NCBI GenBank assembly: GCA_022605425.2
Contig: CM061254.1
Location: 124,001 to 188,000 of the forward strand
Source of the DNA: Hamiltosporidium tvaerminnensis
Taxonomy: Eukaryota; Microsporidia; Dubosqiidae
DNA length: 64,000 nt
Direction: 5' to 3'
Below the pieces are notes generated by a model. The model made no database searches. It was not told where the DNA came from and saw only the letters and a program-made list of their open reading frames with translations. Position 1 is the first letter of the stretch. Every line of letters starts with the position of its first letter. A program made the position numbers and the translations under genes. Positions 46,086 through 58,830 of this stretch are shown here, piece by piece.

Positions 46086-49000
46086 TGGTTAATTAAATAT
46101 TCATTAAAATTTATGTTTTTTCACGGTTTTTCTATATTATAAAGATTAACTTTCAAAACACTTTTTATGTAATTTTTGAGAAAATGTGCTCGTTTTTATA
46201 TTTTTGATTTTTCATAGTTAAACAAAAAATATTAGGATTTGATTTTTCTTTTATTAAGTTATATGTTTCATTTTAAACATTTACAAACAAATTCATTGTA
46301 CTAATAGAATTTTAACAATTCAGTTGTATTCTAACCGTCTCAAAATGCAGAAATTTTTTATAGTTTAATATAATCAGATTATGAAATATTTTGAAAAAAA
46401 CTTAAAATCCCACCGGAAACTAAATAGATGAATATGGTAAAAGAAATACCGAATTTTGGATTTATTGTTATATGCTCACAGAAACTAGAATATTACAAAG
46501 AAACCTAAATAGGTATCAATTAAAATTGGGTATTATAAGGCAAAAATATAGCGGTTAAATAAGGAAAGCAAATATTTAAAAGTGAGAAAAGTATTTATAC
46601 AAGAATTCAAGTTAACACTAGCAAAATTAATTAAAATACAAATTTAAAACTTTAAGATTACATGCGTATTAAAAAATAGGGTTTTGTTTGCTTTGAGTGA
46701 GGCATATAAATCTGTAAAATATTTGTTACAATTACTTCATCTTCTTGCTAAAAAACTAATTTTCATAGATTTGTGTAATCTTCATAATTATCAATGAATC
46801 TCTATATGTATTGTAAAGACAATGGAATCAAATATTATAACAGTTTTTGACAAATTTTTATTAATAGATCGGTTTTATTTTGAACCAATAAATTTTTCTT
46901 TCTAAATCTATATTTCTCCATTCAATTCATAAAGATAATGATAATTTTCGAATTTATTTAAACATTTAATCATATATTCATTGGCTCCATGAGTTTCTTT
47001 ATAAATATTTTTATATATTTCTATTTTTTATGGAAGTATATTAGTTGTAGCTATTACGATTGAATGTATTCAAGAGATCATTATGAAATATCGTTCATTA
47101 CAATTCTATTGTTGATTAAAAAGATTATTTATATTTAGATATTCTGTAAATTGTAGATTGATCGAGAGATTATTATAAATTCTATCGTATTGTTTACTTA
47201 GCGTCGATAGTTTGGATTTAATAATGCATATATTTTTGTTTTGGTTGGATTCTTTATTTTCTTGACAGAAAAATTCAACTGTGAAAAAACATAGGCTCTC
47301 AAACTATATTTTAGAATTTATATATTTAATCTATAAATAATTTTGATTTAAAAATATACTTAGTTCGTTTTTCAAGGCCTAAAATAATTGTAAAAACACC
47401 AGGTATAACTATTGTGCTCCTAAGTTCAGAAATAACTTTATCTTCAAAATTAATGAGTTTCTAGCGCATAGATAAAAATATAACATAAGCGCTTTGTTTG
47501 ATAAATTTTATATTTTATTCTGTTTCTTCTAACGTATCGTGTTTTTTTGCTGAATATGTCCCATTACCCGTCAATTTCATAAAAAAATAAAGTCTATGCG
47601 ACTCTAAGAATGTTTAAAAAATTGGCAATTTTAAATATTCTGTAGCTACAACAAGCTTTTAATTAAAGAAAAAATATGGAGTTAGAATTCCAATTAAATT
47701 CTTTCTAAGTTGTTTTGTTGCAAAAAAGTTACTGAGAATATATCTCCTTGAACAAAAAAATGTTAATGAATATGAGATATCATATAGATTATCAAGCAAG
47801 TTGTATTTAGTCGAGAATTCTTAAAATGGCAACACAAGAAATAGTTATAAGTGCTCTGAAAAGTTGTTAATTCTTTTATTTTATTTTTTAGAGTGATATT
47901 TAGGATAATAGAGAAAATTCTTTGTAACATTTTTAGATCCGAATTTATCAATATTTAGTCTTCTGAGGAATGTTTTATTATGTTTTCGACTTTGAATGCC
48001 TAATTCTCTTCAAATTCATAATTATTAGAACGAATTTTAATGAAATTATTTCAGCTTTTAAAGATATTTTTCAGGAAAATGCTTTTTTTACAAATATTCG
48101 AATACTGCTTTGGATAATCATATAATTTTAATGTTTCAAATATATGTTATAAGTTATATTTTGGATGTAATAGACAAACTTGTTTCCGGTTTTAAAGACT
48201 TATTTGGCTAATTATAAATATAAATAATTTTAATCCCATTTTTTGATTTATACCTCAAGAAATTCAACGTTTTTTTGCAATAAGTACTATTAAAATATTA
48301 TAATAATCAAAATCACAGTATAACTTGAAATGCTAGTAATAGAATTATAGTTTAAATAAACTACATCTTTTGGTATGATTGTGATTTTCCATATATTGTT
48401 ACAGGCCAATAAAACAGAAAATTATTTTACAAAGGCAATTTACCCGGAACTATTGGCTATTTAAATTTATATGAATAGAAAAATTAGTTAGTTTTTTTTG
48501 AAAGAAAGGTTATGTTGAACATTTTTTTTATAAGATTGAATAAAAACAGCCATGATTTGCAAATAAATTTTAAATTGTAAATTAAAAGGTACCTTTGCAC
48601 CTTAGATAGAGTTCATGAGATTATAACAACTAAACACGATATTATACTTTTTATAGTTTTTTTTGAAGGTATTTGGAAACGTATTCTAGCGTTAAAGACT
48701 ATAAAAATTATATTAAAAAAATATCATATCAATTTTCACTGCAATGGTAACATTCTTTTAAGTTAAAAAATTATAAGTACTGATTATATCTCTTCATATA
48801 TTTTTAAGTAATCTTTAAAGGCAAAAAGTATGAATTACACACGTCTCTGTTACCAAAACCTCTTAATTATTATTATAAAGTTCTAAATTCACCTTTTTAG
48901 TTTATATACAACCTGAAGTTTAAGAAGATTTTAATTGTGCCAAAATGCGATGCGGATTATGCCTGAGTAGCAGCTTAAATTTATAAAAATACCAAGTTGG

Positions 49001-49129
49001 GTGTAAACTACATTTATATTTATGATGAGATTCTTTTTTAGACGCAGAGAAAAATAAAAGTTTAAGCGTGCGTTAGTTCACACCGTACTTCTTTTAATTT
49101 ATGTAATAAACATTAATTTTTGCGACACG
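46086..49129. other. 3-kb AT-rich spacer
   Basis: No gene or repeat recognised. Confidence 0.5.
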
Positions 49130-49860
49130 TAAGAAACTCTATTTAAAATTATCAAATCTTTATAAAACATTAAGTGTTATATGTGTTTTTATGACATTAA
49201 TGCAGTCCTGGATCTAAAATAAATAGCTGCTACCTTAACACTCTATTGATATGTCCTGCGATACCTACGTTCCAAAGCCTTCCACCTACAAGTATCTAGA
49301 ACCTAATTAATAGGCGAGGAAGTTGCTCGAAGTTCTTTATGTTTGTTGCATGGAGTAGGATCGGATACCGAAGCCACCCCGGGGCTTCCCGATACTATGC
49401 AGCATTCCCACTTACTTTACGCTTTCCGAACCTGATAAACCTTTAGCGTAGATTTTCTTAAAGACTTATATGGGGTCTACGCAGACAGTGCAATTGCATA
49501 CGAACGTGTATAACCTACATCTTAGCTTTCTTAGTTGAAGAGGTTTATTTTTTATTTTTATCGGGCGCCAAATCTTCTAACCCGAGTGAGAAAGGTTAGG
49601 TTTCCATGCTTTTATTTGGAAATCACCTACAAGTTCAGCTTTGGGCTACATTCTAGTTACATAAAGAACTAGAAAATAGATTTGACGGAAAAGTTTCGCC
49701 ATTTCGTAAATTTTCTTCTCGTCATACAAACACCTATGGAACAACCAAATATGTAGTGTTGTTTTATTCCTACCAAAAATCCAAACAAAGACTTCCACAC
49801 CAATTTCACATATTCGTACCAAGAAGAAGGTTTTTTATTTGATTATCTTTCCTCTATCAG
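49130..49860 (-). repeat. Dispersed repeat A, copy 2 (inverted)
   Basis: Reverse complement of the block at 9430-10200, diverged but collinear over about 0.7 kb. Shared runs read on the minus strand include TTTGTTTGGATTTTTGGT, AAGCATGGAAACCTAACC, CACTCGGGTTAGAAGA, AAGTGGGAATGCTGCATAGT, CTCGCCTATTAATTAGG and ACGTAGGTATCGCAGG. It has a perfect 6-bp hairpin GAAGCC-ccggggt-GGCTTC where copy 1 has GAGCCC/GGGCTTC. The gene-like frame of copy 1 is not preserved; a different frame is open here over the same stretch. Confidence 0.8.
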
Positions 49861-52469
49861 ACACGTAGAAATATTCATATAATTTTCTTATATAAAAAAA
49901 AGATTAATATTTATAGAAAGTAGAGTAAATTATTAAAGGAATTTCTATATTTAAAAGAAAAGAGTAAAAAAATAAATGGATCGACTATAAAGATAAATGA
50001 TGAATAATCCAAAGCAACCCAATTATATATTCAAATTATTTTTTTTAAAGTAAAAAAAGTAAATTTAGAAAACTTAATCTGGCAAATATTTATTTAGAAA
50101 GGCGGTTTGATTCTTTTTAAAAAGCTTTTTTCGTACAAATGGTGATTTTGATTTATTGAGTTAAAGCAAAAAAACCAATTGTGAATTTTTAAAATAACGT
50201 AGACATTAATCGTTCTAATAATTTTATTGTTTTCTGATCTGACTTTAATACGAGTCGATATTAGTTATGAAGTAAATTATATTAGATATTTGGACATACC
50301 CAGTTTAAATAAATATATAAATGAGGGAAGTTCTTCTTGTGATTTCGGTTTTAGATCTAGAAAAAAACGGTTTTATAAACAAAGAGATTAGCTAGGAACA
50401 CCACAAAAATTTTAATGTTTGGAAGAAAAAACATATTAAATTTACATCCAGATAACTGAGTTAAAAAAGAATGGTATCAGTGCTCAGGATTGCTGATGAT
50501 TAATTAATTGGGCCGTCGTAGCTAGTAGAAGGGCCTAGCACAATTGTATTAGAAAGAATTCTGACCTAATAAATTACCCGCAAAAAAGGTTTTCTGAATT
50601 TTTTTTGGAAGCTCTAGACACGAAAATAATTCTAAAAAAAGGCAAAAAATTATCCTGAAAACAAAATATTGGGAATGAGAATCTAATTTAAGACAAAGAA
50701 GAAATTAAAATGATTGTTCTAAAGATAATAGAAATGAAAAAAAACCTAGAAAAATTGGTAATGAAAAAAATAGAAAAAACTTAAAATATCTATAATTTTC
50801 ATTCTTATGCTTATCTATCGAAGATTTTAGTTAGAAAACTTTATTTTTTACAAAAATATCAAGTTATATATTCATTGTACTTTCGAAGTTTAGCATTAAG
50901 CGCTAAAACATAATATCTAATTATTATTTTAACTGATAAATTTATTTTTACAAACAGTTGAAAAATTTTGACTTTATGTTTGCCTGTATTAACCATTATT
51001 TCCTAAAATATTTATTTGATTCAGATTTCAATCTTTAATCTTGTAATTGCATATATTAGTTGCTATTTTACTAAATAATATACATATTGGTTTTAGTTTC
51101 CTAAAATTTAATTCAGAATTGCTTATTATTAAAAGTGGAGGTTCCATTTATTATCGCGTTTTTTTTGAATATTTATTTTGAAATTTCTTCGTACATATCA
51201 AATTATTCATTTTGTCATTTTCATATCATTATCACTAGATATATAGGTTTATGTATTTATATGTAATATACAGGAAATACAATTTTGATAAGACTTTTCG
51301 GCAGCTAAAATTAAAAATATATTTTTCAGGTTTATATTTTCAAAAAATATTAGGAAATTATACTCTATAAAGTCGAGCTAAAAATAGTTTATATGTAATT
51401 ATTATAAGATTTTGAATGTATGAGGATATGATCTGAGGGCAGTGACGCTGCCTAAAGAGTATGACTCTACTATAAAATCTTTTCTTGCCTATTTTTCATG
51501 ATTATAAAACCTTTTTCAAAATATTTATGATTAGATGTTCGATTTCCATTGTCTTGCTTCTTTCCTTATCGAATAGAAAATCTGGAAGAGAATAAAATCA
51601 TTGGAAAATTCTTAATATTTCATTTTTTTGTAGAAGTGTACTAGATCCAGATTTGATTTTAATCTTTATAAATAACTTTTTCAAAAATTATAATAGATTT
51701 AATGATATTTTAAAAAAGAATGCCACCATTTTAGAAAAATTACAATTTTATTCGTCTCAACAGAAGAATATGGCAGAAAAGAAATGTAAAGCGAAAATAA
51801 AAATGAAAGGCTTCAAACCCTTCAAAAAATATATTATAAATATGCAAATTATGTTTCAAATTGGTTAAAAGTATATCACAAACTTACAATCTATCTGAAT
51901 TTAACATACCAATTATTTACTACCAATAAATGGTCATAGGAGCGCCCATGTCGATCGCTTGACACTATGGCTAATTTTTCTGCAGTAATGCCACCTCTTG
52001 GACTCTCAAAAGCAGGAAAACCACAATAATGCCCACGTCAGAAAGTAGTCAACTAAAATAAAACGTTAAATATAAAATTTTACTTGAATTAAATTTAAAC
52101 TAGCTTCTATTCTTATGCATATGAAAGAGATTTAAGGAATGTCTGGAATATGGTCAGACTTTCTGGGTTAGTATATTGAGAAAATTGGCGAATATTTACA
52201 TCGATGGGTCAAATTTTAGCACATAATGAAAAGAAAAGAATATTAAGGCAAAGAGGTATGAAGAGCATTGTAATATTGCCAGAATTCTTAACGCCCCATG
52301 TTTCCGGGTAGATACCGACCGTTATTTAACGCAAGAAAGAAGTACTTGTATTATCATAGGTATTCTCGAAAGAGGTGACCCAAAAGTAGTGCTCGAATCC
52401 AAAAATGCTTACCTTAAATTAGTTCATAGTAAAGTCTTAACTTATATAGTTTAATAATATTGGAATGTG
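49861..52469. other. Spacer with one coding-like island
   Basis: Mostly A/T. At about 51910-52060 a minus-strand island of higher G+C reads RGHYCGFPAFESPRGGITAE then KLAIVSSDRHGRSYDH with one stop before it. It is protein-like but I cannot name it. A plus-strand 71-codon frame at 51653 is Lys/Asn/Ile-rich and looks like chance. Confidence 0.35.
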
Positions 52470-53480
52470 CTAAATATCATGTCTTGATAATGATAACAGG
52501 CAGAACATGCATTTTTTTGGGTGGCGCAGGTATGCCATGACCAGACAAAAAGAAAAAAAAGGCATTGGATCTTGCTTAGAAGAAAAACATAGAAAGTAAA
52601 ATTTATAAGCCAATAAATTATAAATGTTGCGTCGAGTAACTTTCAGACCAAAAGAACACATTTTCTGATAAAGAAAAACGGCAGAAAAGCCAGAAGAAAC
52701 ATACTTTGGCTTAATAAGTATTATATTTTCGCAGCTTAAGATAGAAAGATTGAGGATTTAGATGTTTATGAAAAAATTCTTTGGTTAAAAGTTGATGGTT
52801 TATCAAAAAAGAGGTGACTTTAATAAAGCTATTTCGAGGTTGATTTCAGTAAGTTTTATATGAGCGTGTTGATTCCAAGCTTAAGATTTGTCTTTTTAAA
52901 TGTGAGTTTGTTCTTTCCGATACCTTATTCAAAAATACAATCTTTTTTAACGATCCTATATTTCTTTTATATCAAACTTATATTAATGGTTTTTTCTTCG
53001 CATCATAAATTAATTATTGTTTTAGTCTCGAACGAATAACTGTAGGAATTAATGCTATAATATTTTCTATATCAAGAACTTAGGAATTCTTAAATATATT
53101 TTTGATATTATGAAATACATATGTTTAAGAAAATCGCTATTATCTGAAGGTTTGTCTAGGGCCTATATATTATTATTTACAGGTTTATTAGCAAGAGCTT
53201 AGACTACTGAGCGATTTCCGATAACCCAAACTGATAAAGTTTACAAATAACTGTAATTTGATGCCGTTCACAAAAAGAACCGGTATTATTACATACTAAA
53301 CTTTATTAAAGGCGGTAGGGTTTTGCGAGACGCAAAAAAGCAGGTGTTTTGAACGTTATTTAAGTAAACTGTATACAAACCCGATATAATTCTACATCCA
53401 TTTTGCTGTAAAGGAAGTTTTTGGTTATTGTGCTATGGATTCAATTCAATGGCTCGAATCATCTGATTAGATTTGAAAAT
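52470..53480 (+). mobile_element. R4-like retrotransposon relic, fragment E4
   Basis: Two landmarks of copy E2 reappear in the same order on the plus strand. GTGGCGCAGGTATGCCATGA near 52522 matches the AAQ block of E1/E2. About 0.9 kb further on, GGCGGTAGGGTTTTGCGAGA near 53310 is followed near 53415 by KGSFWLL, the counterpart of KGRWLVL in E2 (0.86 kb from its AAQ block). Everything between is broken. Confidence 0.4.
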
Positions 53481-55439
53481 ATCAAAATGAAAAGACCTGG
53501 GATGAGCATTTAAATAAATGATATTAGTTTAGAGGTTTTTTTGTGAAAATCGGTTTTTGCTTCTCATTTTTGTGTCGTGTACAAGTCAGTTCGCTGAACT
53601 CATTTAGAATAACCAAGTGGCCGAAATGAAGATATGGTTTTATATATAATCATATTTTGTAAGATGTTGTTCGATGGTTTCTCTAGCTAGGAATACACTG
53701 AAAAAAAGACATGTGTAGAAATATGTAGAAAGATTAAGAAAATTGATACAAGTAAAACGTGTTTTTTCTGAAATTACTACTTCTTCTGGAAAAGTTTCTA
53801 TGATGAAAAAAGTAATGTATATTAGATAATAGCAAAGGGCAATTACACAATAGTTCATGAGAAACTAATGATGCGATTTAAATAAGAATATAAAAAATAT
53901 TTATAAAATTAAATAATGAAAATCATTATATGAAAAACATTTTCATACATTTAGATCAATGATATAATAGGAAAAGTTCCGATTTTAAATAGCGGATTTT
54001 GCTGGATTTCAGAATGCGATGCGTGCTTTCGATAACATAAGGTGGTTTATTTGCCAAGGAGCCTCTGTATCTATCAATATAAAAACCCAGACGAGCCATT
54101 CATAGTATTGTGTTGTAAACGAATGTTTTATTTTTACTCTTAGATGCTTTGAAGAAAAATAAAAATTATCACCAAAAGAAACAGCAATCTTAAAGGTATA
54201 AAATCAAACTCCAATACTTGCACAAACCGAAATTATTGAAAAGTAAGATATAGATTTGAAAGAGACAACTCAAATAAATTTTACAAAAAAAATATAATTC
54301 GAAATTTATAGATAAGATATCTTTCAAAGTTATATTATGCTAGAAATAATGGGTTATCAAGTGTCGGAAATTTTCTAAATGGCATGGAAAACGAATATAA
54401 CAAACGTTATGAAAGCCATCTGGTTTTTCAAAAAGAATGTATGTATCGAAATAGAAGAGATGTTTTAAACTTCTAGTCAATCTGATAAGACTGGGTATAA
54501 TTTGCAAACTAGGTATAAAAACACCTAAAGAACATAAAAATATGGCCTTAATATTTGTTTTAATAGCTTCATCTATTTGATCATAAAAAATATAAATCAT
54601 TGTTCTGCTTATAAGGTAAGTGTTACTCGGCTTAAATTTTTTTAAAAGGTTCTAAATAACGGAGGACAATATTATAACAACCTATGGCTAATTCATAAAT
54701 ATATTAAAAATATTTATTTTGGATAAACGATTAGCTAAGAATACTAATTTAGGCAGAAGTACTTCGTATAAGTCTTTTCAGATTCTTTAAATGAAAAAGT
54801 ATAAAAGTAAGCCTGTTTAGCAAATATTGCAATTCTTATCTGTAATTTAAACGCAGATACTATCCTTTATAGAGTAAAAGAGCAGATATTATCACTAATA
54901 TCATAGAATAGACACCAGAAAGTTTCGAATATTTGTAATTTACAAGCTTCGGGCTACTACTTGGACCTAAAAATATATTTACTAGATTTTTACATGCTTT
55001 AAAGTTATTCTTAGTCAACAAAAAACTTAACGAAAATTAAAAGGATTTTGGATGGTCGGGAAACCCGCGAGGCATTATACCCTAGCCAAAGCTTCACACC
55101 TATATTATTGAAGTATAGGGTGTTAATAAAACATCAGCAAAACAAATGGGCTTCAATGTGGAGATAAAATGACCAAGATTATAATATAATTAAACTATTG
55201 ACAAGAGGTCTTATTATAATATCACGAGCCAGTTTAAAACGAGAAGAAGCAGACCAAATCTAGCGAAAACGAGATAGAAAATAGCCCGAAATTAGAAAAT
55301 TTTTATTTATTTCCAAAATATGCAAAGAGCAATCATAATTGCCGATAACCTGTGGGCAGCACGGGAAATATACTGTATTGTAGTGGGGAACCAAAATTCT
55401 TGAATTAATGTATTTAATTAACGTAAATTAAAAAAATCA
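53481..55439. other. Spacer
   Basis: No supported gene. Minus-strand frames of 72 codons (53640-53858) and 86 codons (54340-54600) exist; both are hydrophobic or Phe/Ile-rich and lack a CCC motif, so I do not call them. Confidence 0.4.
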
Positions 55440-58400
55440 TTTAATTTATTACTTTTTTATCTTAAAAAAGGAAATCTTCTTATCTTTAGATTAGATATAT
55501 AAATTACAATTAAAAAAATTTTTTTTATGGAAAAAAATAAGGATGATATCTGTTGTAAATTTTGCAGAAATAAATTAGTTTATCGAAAAGCTACTAATGG
55601 TTGTAGAATTTATCTTTTTAGCATTTTTAATATATTTCAGATATATTTGTTACATTTTATTTTGTTAAATAAATGTGCATGCTTGCAAATCGAAATTTCT
55701 TTTTCAAATGAAGCCGAAAATTTTGAAGTCAATTGCAATGAAGCCGTTGATAATTTAAATAACTTATGTGAAAACTGCGCATCTGATCGAATAGCTACGG
55801 AAAGAATTCCTGAATCAAATGTTCAAGACTTCTCGGATAATACTCCCGCGCCTGCAACTCTTCTAGATAGAAATGATCACATTGTTGATCCTGGAACGAT
55901 CCCTATTATTACAGGGATCTCAAGCAAGAAAAGAAAGCAAGATTTGTTTTTGCCTGAATCTGACGAAATATCAAACACTCAATACAGTTCATTAATTCAA
56001 CGTCAAACTAATGAAAAAATTGTATCCCAAGGTGAAGAACTACAGCCTTTGGATCTTAGAACTAATAAAAAACGAAAGATCTCTGATTTGATTGAATTTG
56101 AAAACAACGAATGGATTTTAAAAACCCCTACAAGTATAATATTTGAATATTCGGATAAGTTTTGTATTCAATCTAAATATTTTAATAAATATATGAATAC
56201 AGAATTGAACTATGTAAAATATAATATTACGGATTTAACAAAATCCAAGGTTGATATTGCGACATTTGAAATATTTCTTTTCGTTTTACGTTTTGGCTAT
56301 GATAAGAAGTGTATGAATTTACAATTAGACGGTTTCATCACCTTTTTACGCCTCTTTTGTGATTTACTTTGTCATGCAGAATCAGATGTAATAGGGAATT
56401 TATATAAAAGTCTACTTCCAACATTTATCATTTATAAAAACGATATTTTGGTTAATATTAATATCGAAACACCTGAAAATATATTTTTAGTTCAAAAATC
56501 ATTGTTCTTACCGTTTTTAAATACTTTTTTTTCTAATGTAGAAGTAAAATTTGATCAAAATACTAAAGAATTGTCGTTGTTGAAGAGAGAAAGTTCCTTA
56601 CACCTTTATTCATTTGATGCAAGGAACATCGATGAAATCTACATACGAACTACACCAGAAGTGATAACCTTTTTAGAAACCAAATCTAATATTAACCTTA
56701 AATTATTTTTTTGGCTTATGTCACTATTTAAGATAATTGGTATCAAAATTTCTAATGATAATATATATTATTCTGAAAGTAAAGAAAGAGATCGGATTTG
56801 TAAATATGAAAATAGCGCTCTGGCATATTCTTCTCCGAATTTAAAACTTTTCTATTCACATACATTGAAATCAATCATTTTGGATAATAATAATAATGAA
56901 ATAAAATTTTTAGAACTGGAACGGGTAAACATAACTGAAGGTTTTCTAAATTTTATAAAAATATTGTCCAAAATCGAATCCCTGATTCTTTATACCTGCA
57001 AATTACCTGCTTATAGTAAATTTTTATGCCATCTGAATTTTTGCTTTCCAAAATTGAAAACACTTAAAGTAAATACTCTTGTTTTGACAGCAGCGTTTTT
57101 CAAATCTTTGAGAAATCTGAAAATAGAATATCTAGATTTGTCATGGTCTACATTTGACGGGAAGTATAGTAGAGATTTGGAATTATATGATGGAATTTAT
57201 ACATTGTGCGATTTAAAACTAGATAATTCTCGTTTGGGCTATAATGTAATAAACTTTTTAGTTAAATCCAATGCGTTGGAATTTTTGAGCATGAAAAATG
57301 TAGATTTTTCAAGGCTCAACAGAACAAAATATTTTATATTGTTGCAAAGAAATTATAGTTCATTAGACATTTCTGGGTGTTTTTTAAACAAAAATTTCAT
57401 GAATTTTTATTCGAGTAACTTTAAAGCTACAAGCTTGTCTCTGCGAGATTTAAATTCAGAAAATCTACAAAAAATGCTAGATCTAAATTCTTTACACATA
57501 TCCACAAAAATACTGGATTTAAGTAAGAGCTGTCTAGATTTTAAGGCCATTGCATGTTTAAGAAAGTTTAAAGTTTTGGAAACTTTAAAACTTTGTAGCT
57601 TACCATATGTTGAGTTCAAGTATTTGAATCAAGAATATTCCTTTGAGAAAAATCTGTATGTAATTGATTTATCTGATTCTAAACTTATACAAGAAAATAT
57701 GGTATTCTTAAATCGATTTGAATTTCTTAAAGAATTAAGACTTTCTAGGTGTAATCTTAAAGAAGGTTTGATAAGATATATTCTTCCGAAATCTCTATTT
57801 TCGTCATTAGAAAAATTGAAAATCTCAGAAAATTCGTTGGATATCTATGATTTTTATTTGTTAAGTCTGATTAGGAACCTTAAATATCTCTCTATTACGT
57901 TAGAAAATTCAATTTTTAGAAATTCTCTTAAAGAGAACGATCTAATGTGTTTTACGAAACTAAATACATTGATTCTAACAAAAACAGTTATCACTTACGA
58001 AATATTTCAATTCATAAATCAACAATATTTATTAACCCATCTTCATTTCAAAGACTGCACTTTCGAAATCGATTTTTCTTCAATTTCAATTACTTCATCG
58101 TTAAAGCACCTGAATCATATTGTTTTAATAAATTCAAAGATTTCTGCTGATAATAAAAGAAGATTAGAAGATTTGATAATCTATAATATTACTGTAATTG
58201 TTCGATAAATCTATTAATCTAAAATAATAAAATCCATTTTAAGTTTAATTTGTTCCTTAGAATTTTTATTGGCTTCATTATATTCTTTTTACGTTTATAG
58301 TATTCCGATTCGAATGTGCAGGTTTTCATATTATGACTATTATCAATTTTTACATCTATGATTTAATTTGACTTTGTGTCGGACGCCATTTTTTAATATT

Positions 58401-58830
58401 TTTTTATTTATATAAACCTACAATTTTATGTAAATATTGTATATTTAACAAGAGAGATTGTGGGATATTATGAAACCTCCGTTTATTTGTCTTTCTGGCT
58501 GTTTAAAACAAACTTCGACCAAAAAATACATTTTTCAGATTGTGTACACGTAACATCACAAAAGACTATATGCAATGTAAATTTACATAGTTAAGACATA
58601 GACTAGAATTTACTTAACAGCATTGCCTATTATGTTTCTTGTTATATTATGTTCTTTTTTGTAAACTCCGCAACGATTCACCTGCATTGGTATTGTAGAA
58701 GCCCCGATTTTCCATCAAATCAGTTTACACACAATGCTCCTCTCATTCTTTGATATTCACCAAGCCCATCTCTTATATACTTGAACAAAAAAACTCACAG
58801 ATTTTCTGTTATTTCATGTAGCTTGTTTCT
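55440..58830 (+). repeat. Inverted segmental duplication, arm 2
   Basis: Counterpart of 29340-32700, carrying the intact gene. The 3' flank stays alignable to about 58800, with shared runs such as TTTCTGGCTGTT, TAGACTAGAAT and TTCTTTGATATTC, at falling identity after about 58258. Confidence 0.85.
55527..58208 (+). CDS. Leucine-rich repeat protein with N-terminal hydrophobic segment (893 aa)
   Basis: This is the intact member of the LRR pair. Residues 1-27 are polar with several Cys. Residues about 28-48 form one hydrophobic segment, a signal anchor or uncleaved signal. Residues 50-190 are acidic and Ser/Thr-rich with two basic motifs, SSKKRKQ (about 132-138) and NKKRKISD (about 180-187), which resemble nuclear localisation signals. 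Residues about 195-300 (FEYSDKFCIQSKYF ... LLCHAESDVIGNLYKSLLP) are helical and arranged like a BTB/POZ fold, which is only a shape resemblance. From about 455 to the end are irregular LRRs (KIESLILYTCKLP, LKTLKVNTLVLTAAFF, LCDLKLDNSRLG, SSLDISGCFLNKNFM, LYVIDLSDSKL, LKELRLSRCNLKEG). No CCC motif is seen; the 5' flank is shared with the pseudogene. Membrane-anchored or exported, ligand unknown. Confidence 0.85.
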   Translation: MEKNKDDICCKFCRNKLVYRKATNGCRIYLFSIFNIFQIYLLHFILLNKCACLQIEISFSNEAENFEVNCNEAVDNLNNLCENCASDRIATERIPESNVQDFSDNTPAPATLLDRNDHIVDPGTIPIITGISSKKRKQDLFLPESDEISNTQYSSLIQRQTNEKIVSQGEELQPLDLRTNKKRKISDLIEFENNEWILKTPTSIIFEYSDKFCIQSKYFNKYMNTELNYVKYNITDLTKSKVDIATFEIFLFVLRFGYDKKCMNLQLDGFITFLRLFCDLLCHAESDVIGNLYKSLLPTFIIYKNDILVNINIETPENIFLVQKSLFLPFLNTFFSNVEVKFDQNTKELSLLKRESSLHLYSFDARNIDEIYIRTTPEVITFLETKSNINLKLFFWLMSLFKIIGIKISNDNIYYSESKERDRICKYENSALAYSSPNLKLFYSHTLKSIILDNNNNEIKFLELERVNITEGFLNFIKILSKIESLILYTCKLPAYSKFLCHLNFCFPKLKTLKVNTLVLTAAFFKSLRNLKIEYLDLSWSTFDGKYSRDLELYDGIYTLCDLKLDNSRLGYNVINFLVKSNALEFLSMKNVDFSRLNRTKYFILLQRNYSSLDISGCFLNKNFMNFYSSNFKATSLSLRDLNSENLQKMLDLNSLHISTKILDLSKSCLDFKAIACLRKFKVLETLKLCSLPYVEFKYLNQEYSFEKNLYVIDLSDSKLIQENMVFLNRFEFLKELRLSRCNLKEGLIRYILPKSLFSSLEKLKISENSLDIYDFYLLSLIRNLKYLSITLENSIFRNSLKENDLMCFTKLNTLILTKTVITYEIFQFINQQYLLTHLHFKDCTFEIDFSSISITSSLKHLNHIVLINSKISADNKRRLEDLIIYNITVIVR

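Noticed and set aside
47763-47951. 62-codon minus-strand frame
   Set aside because: Composition as expected by chance; no supporting signal.
51420-51490. Possible tRNA around GGCAGTGACGCTGCC
   Set aside because: A short hairpin is present, but no cloverleaf, T-loop or acceptor stem can be drawn.
54340-54600. 86-codon minus-strand frame
   Set aside because: Longer than most chance frames, but no motif, CCC signal or relative; not strong enough to call.
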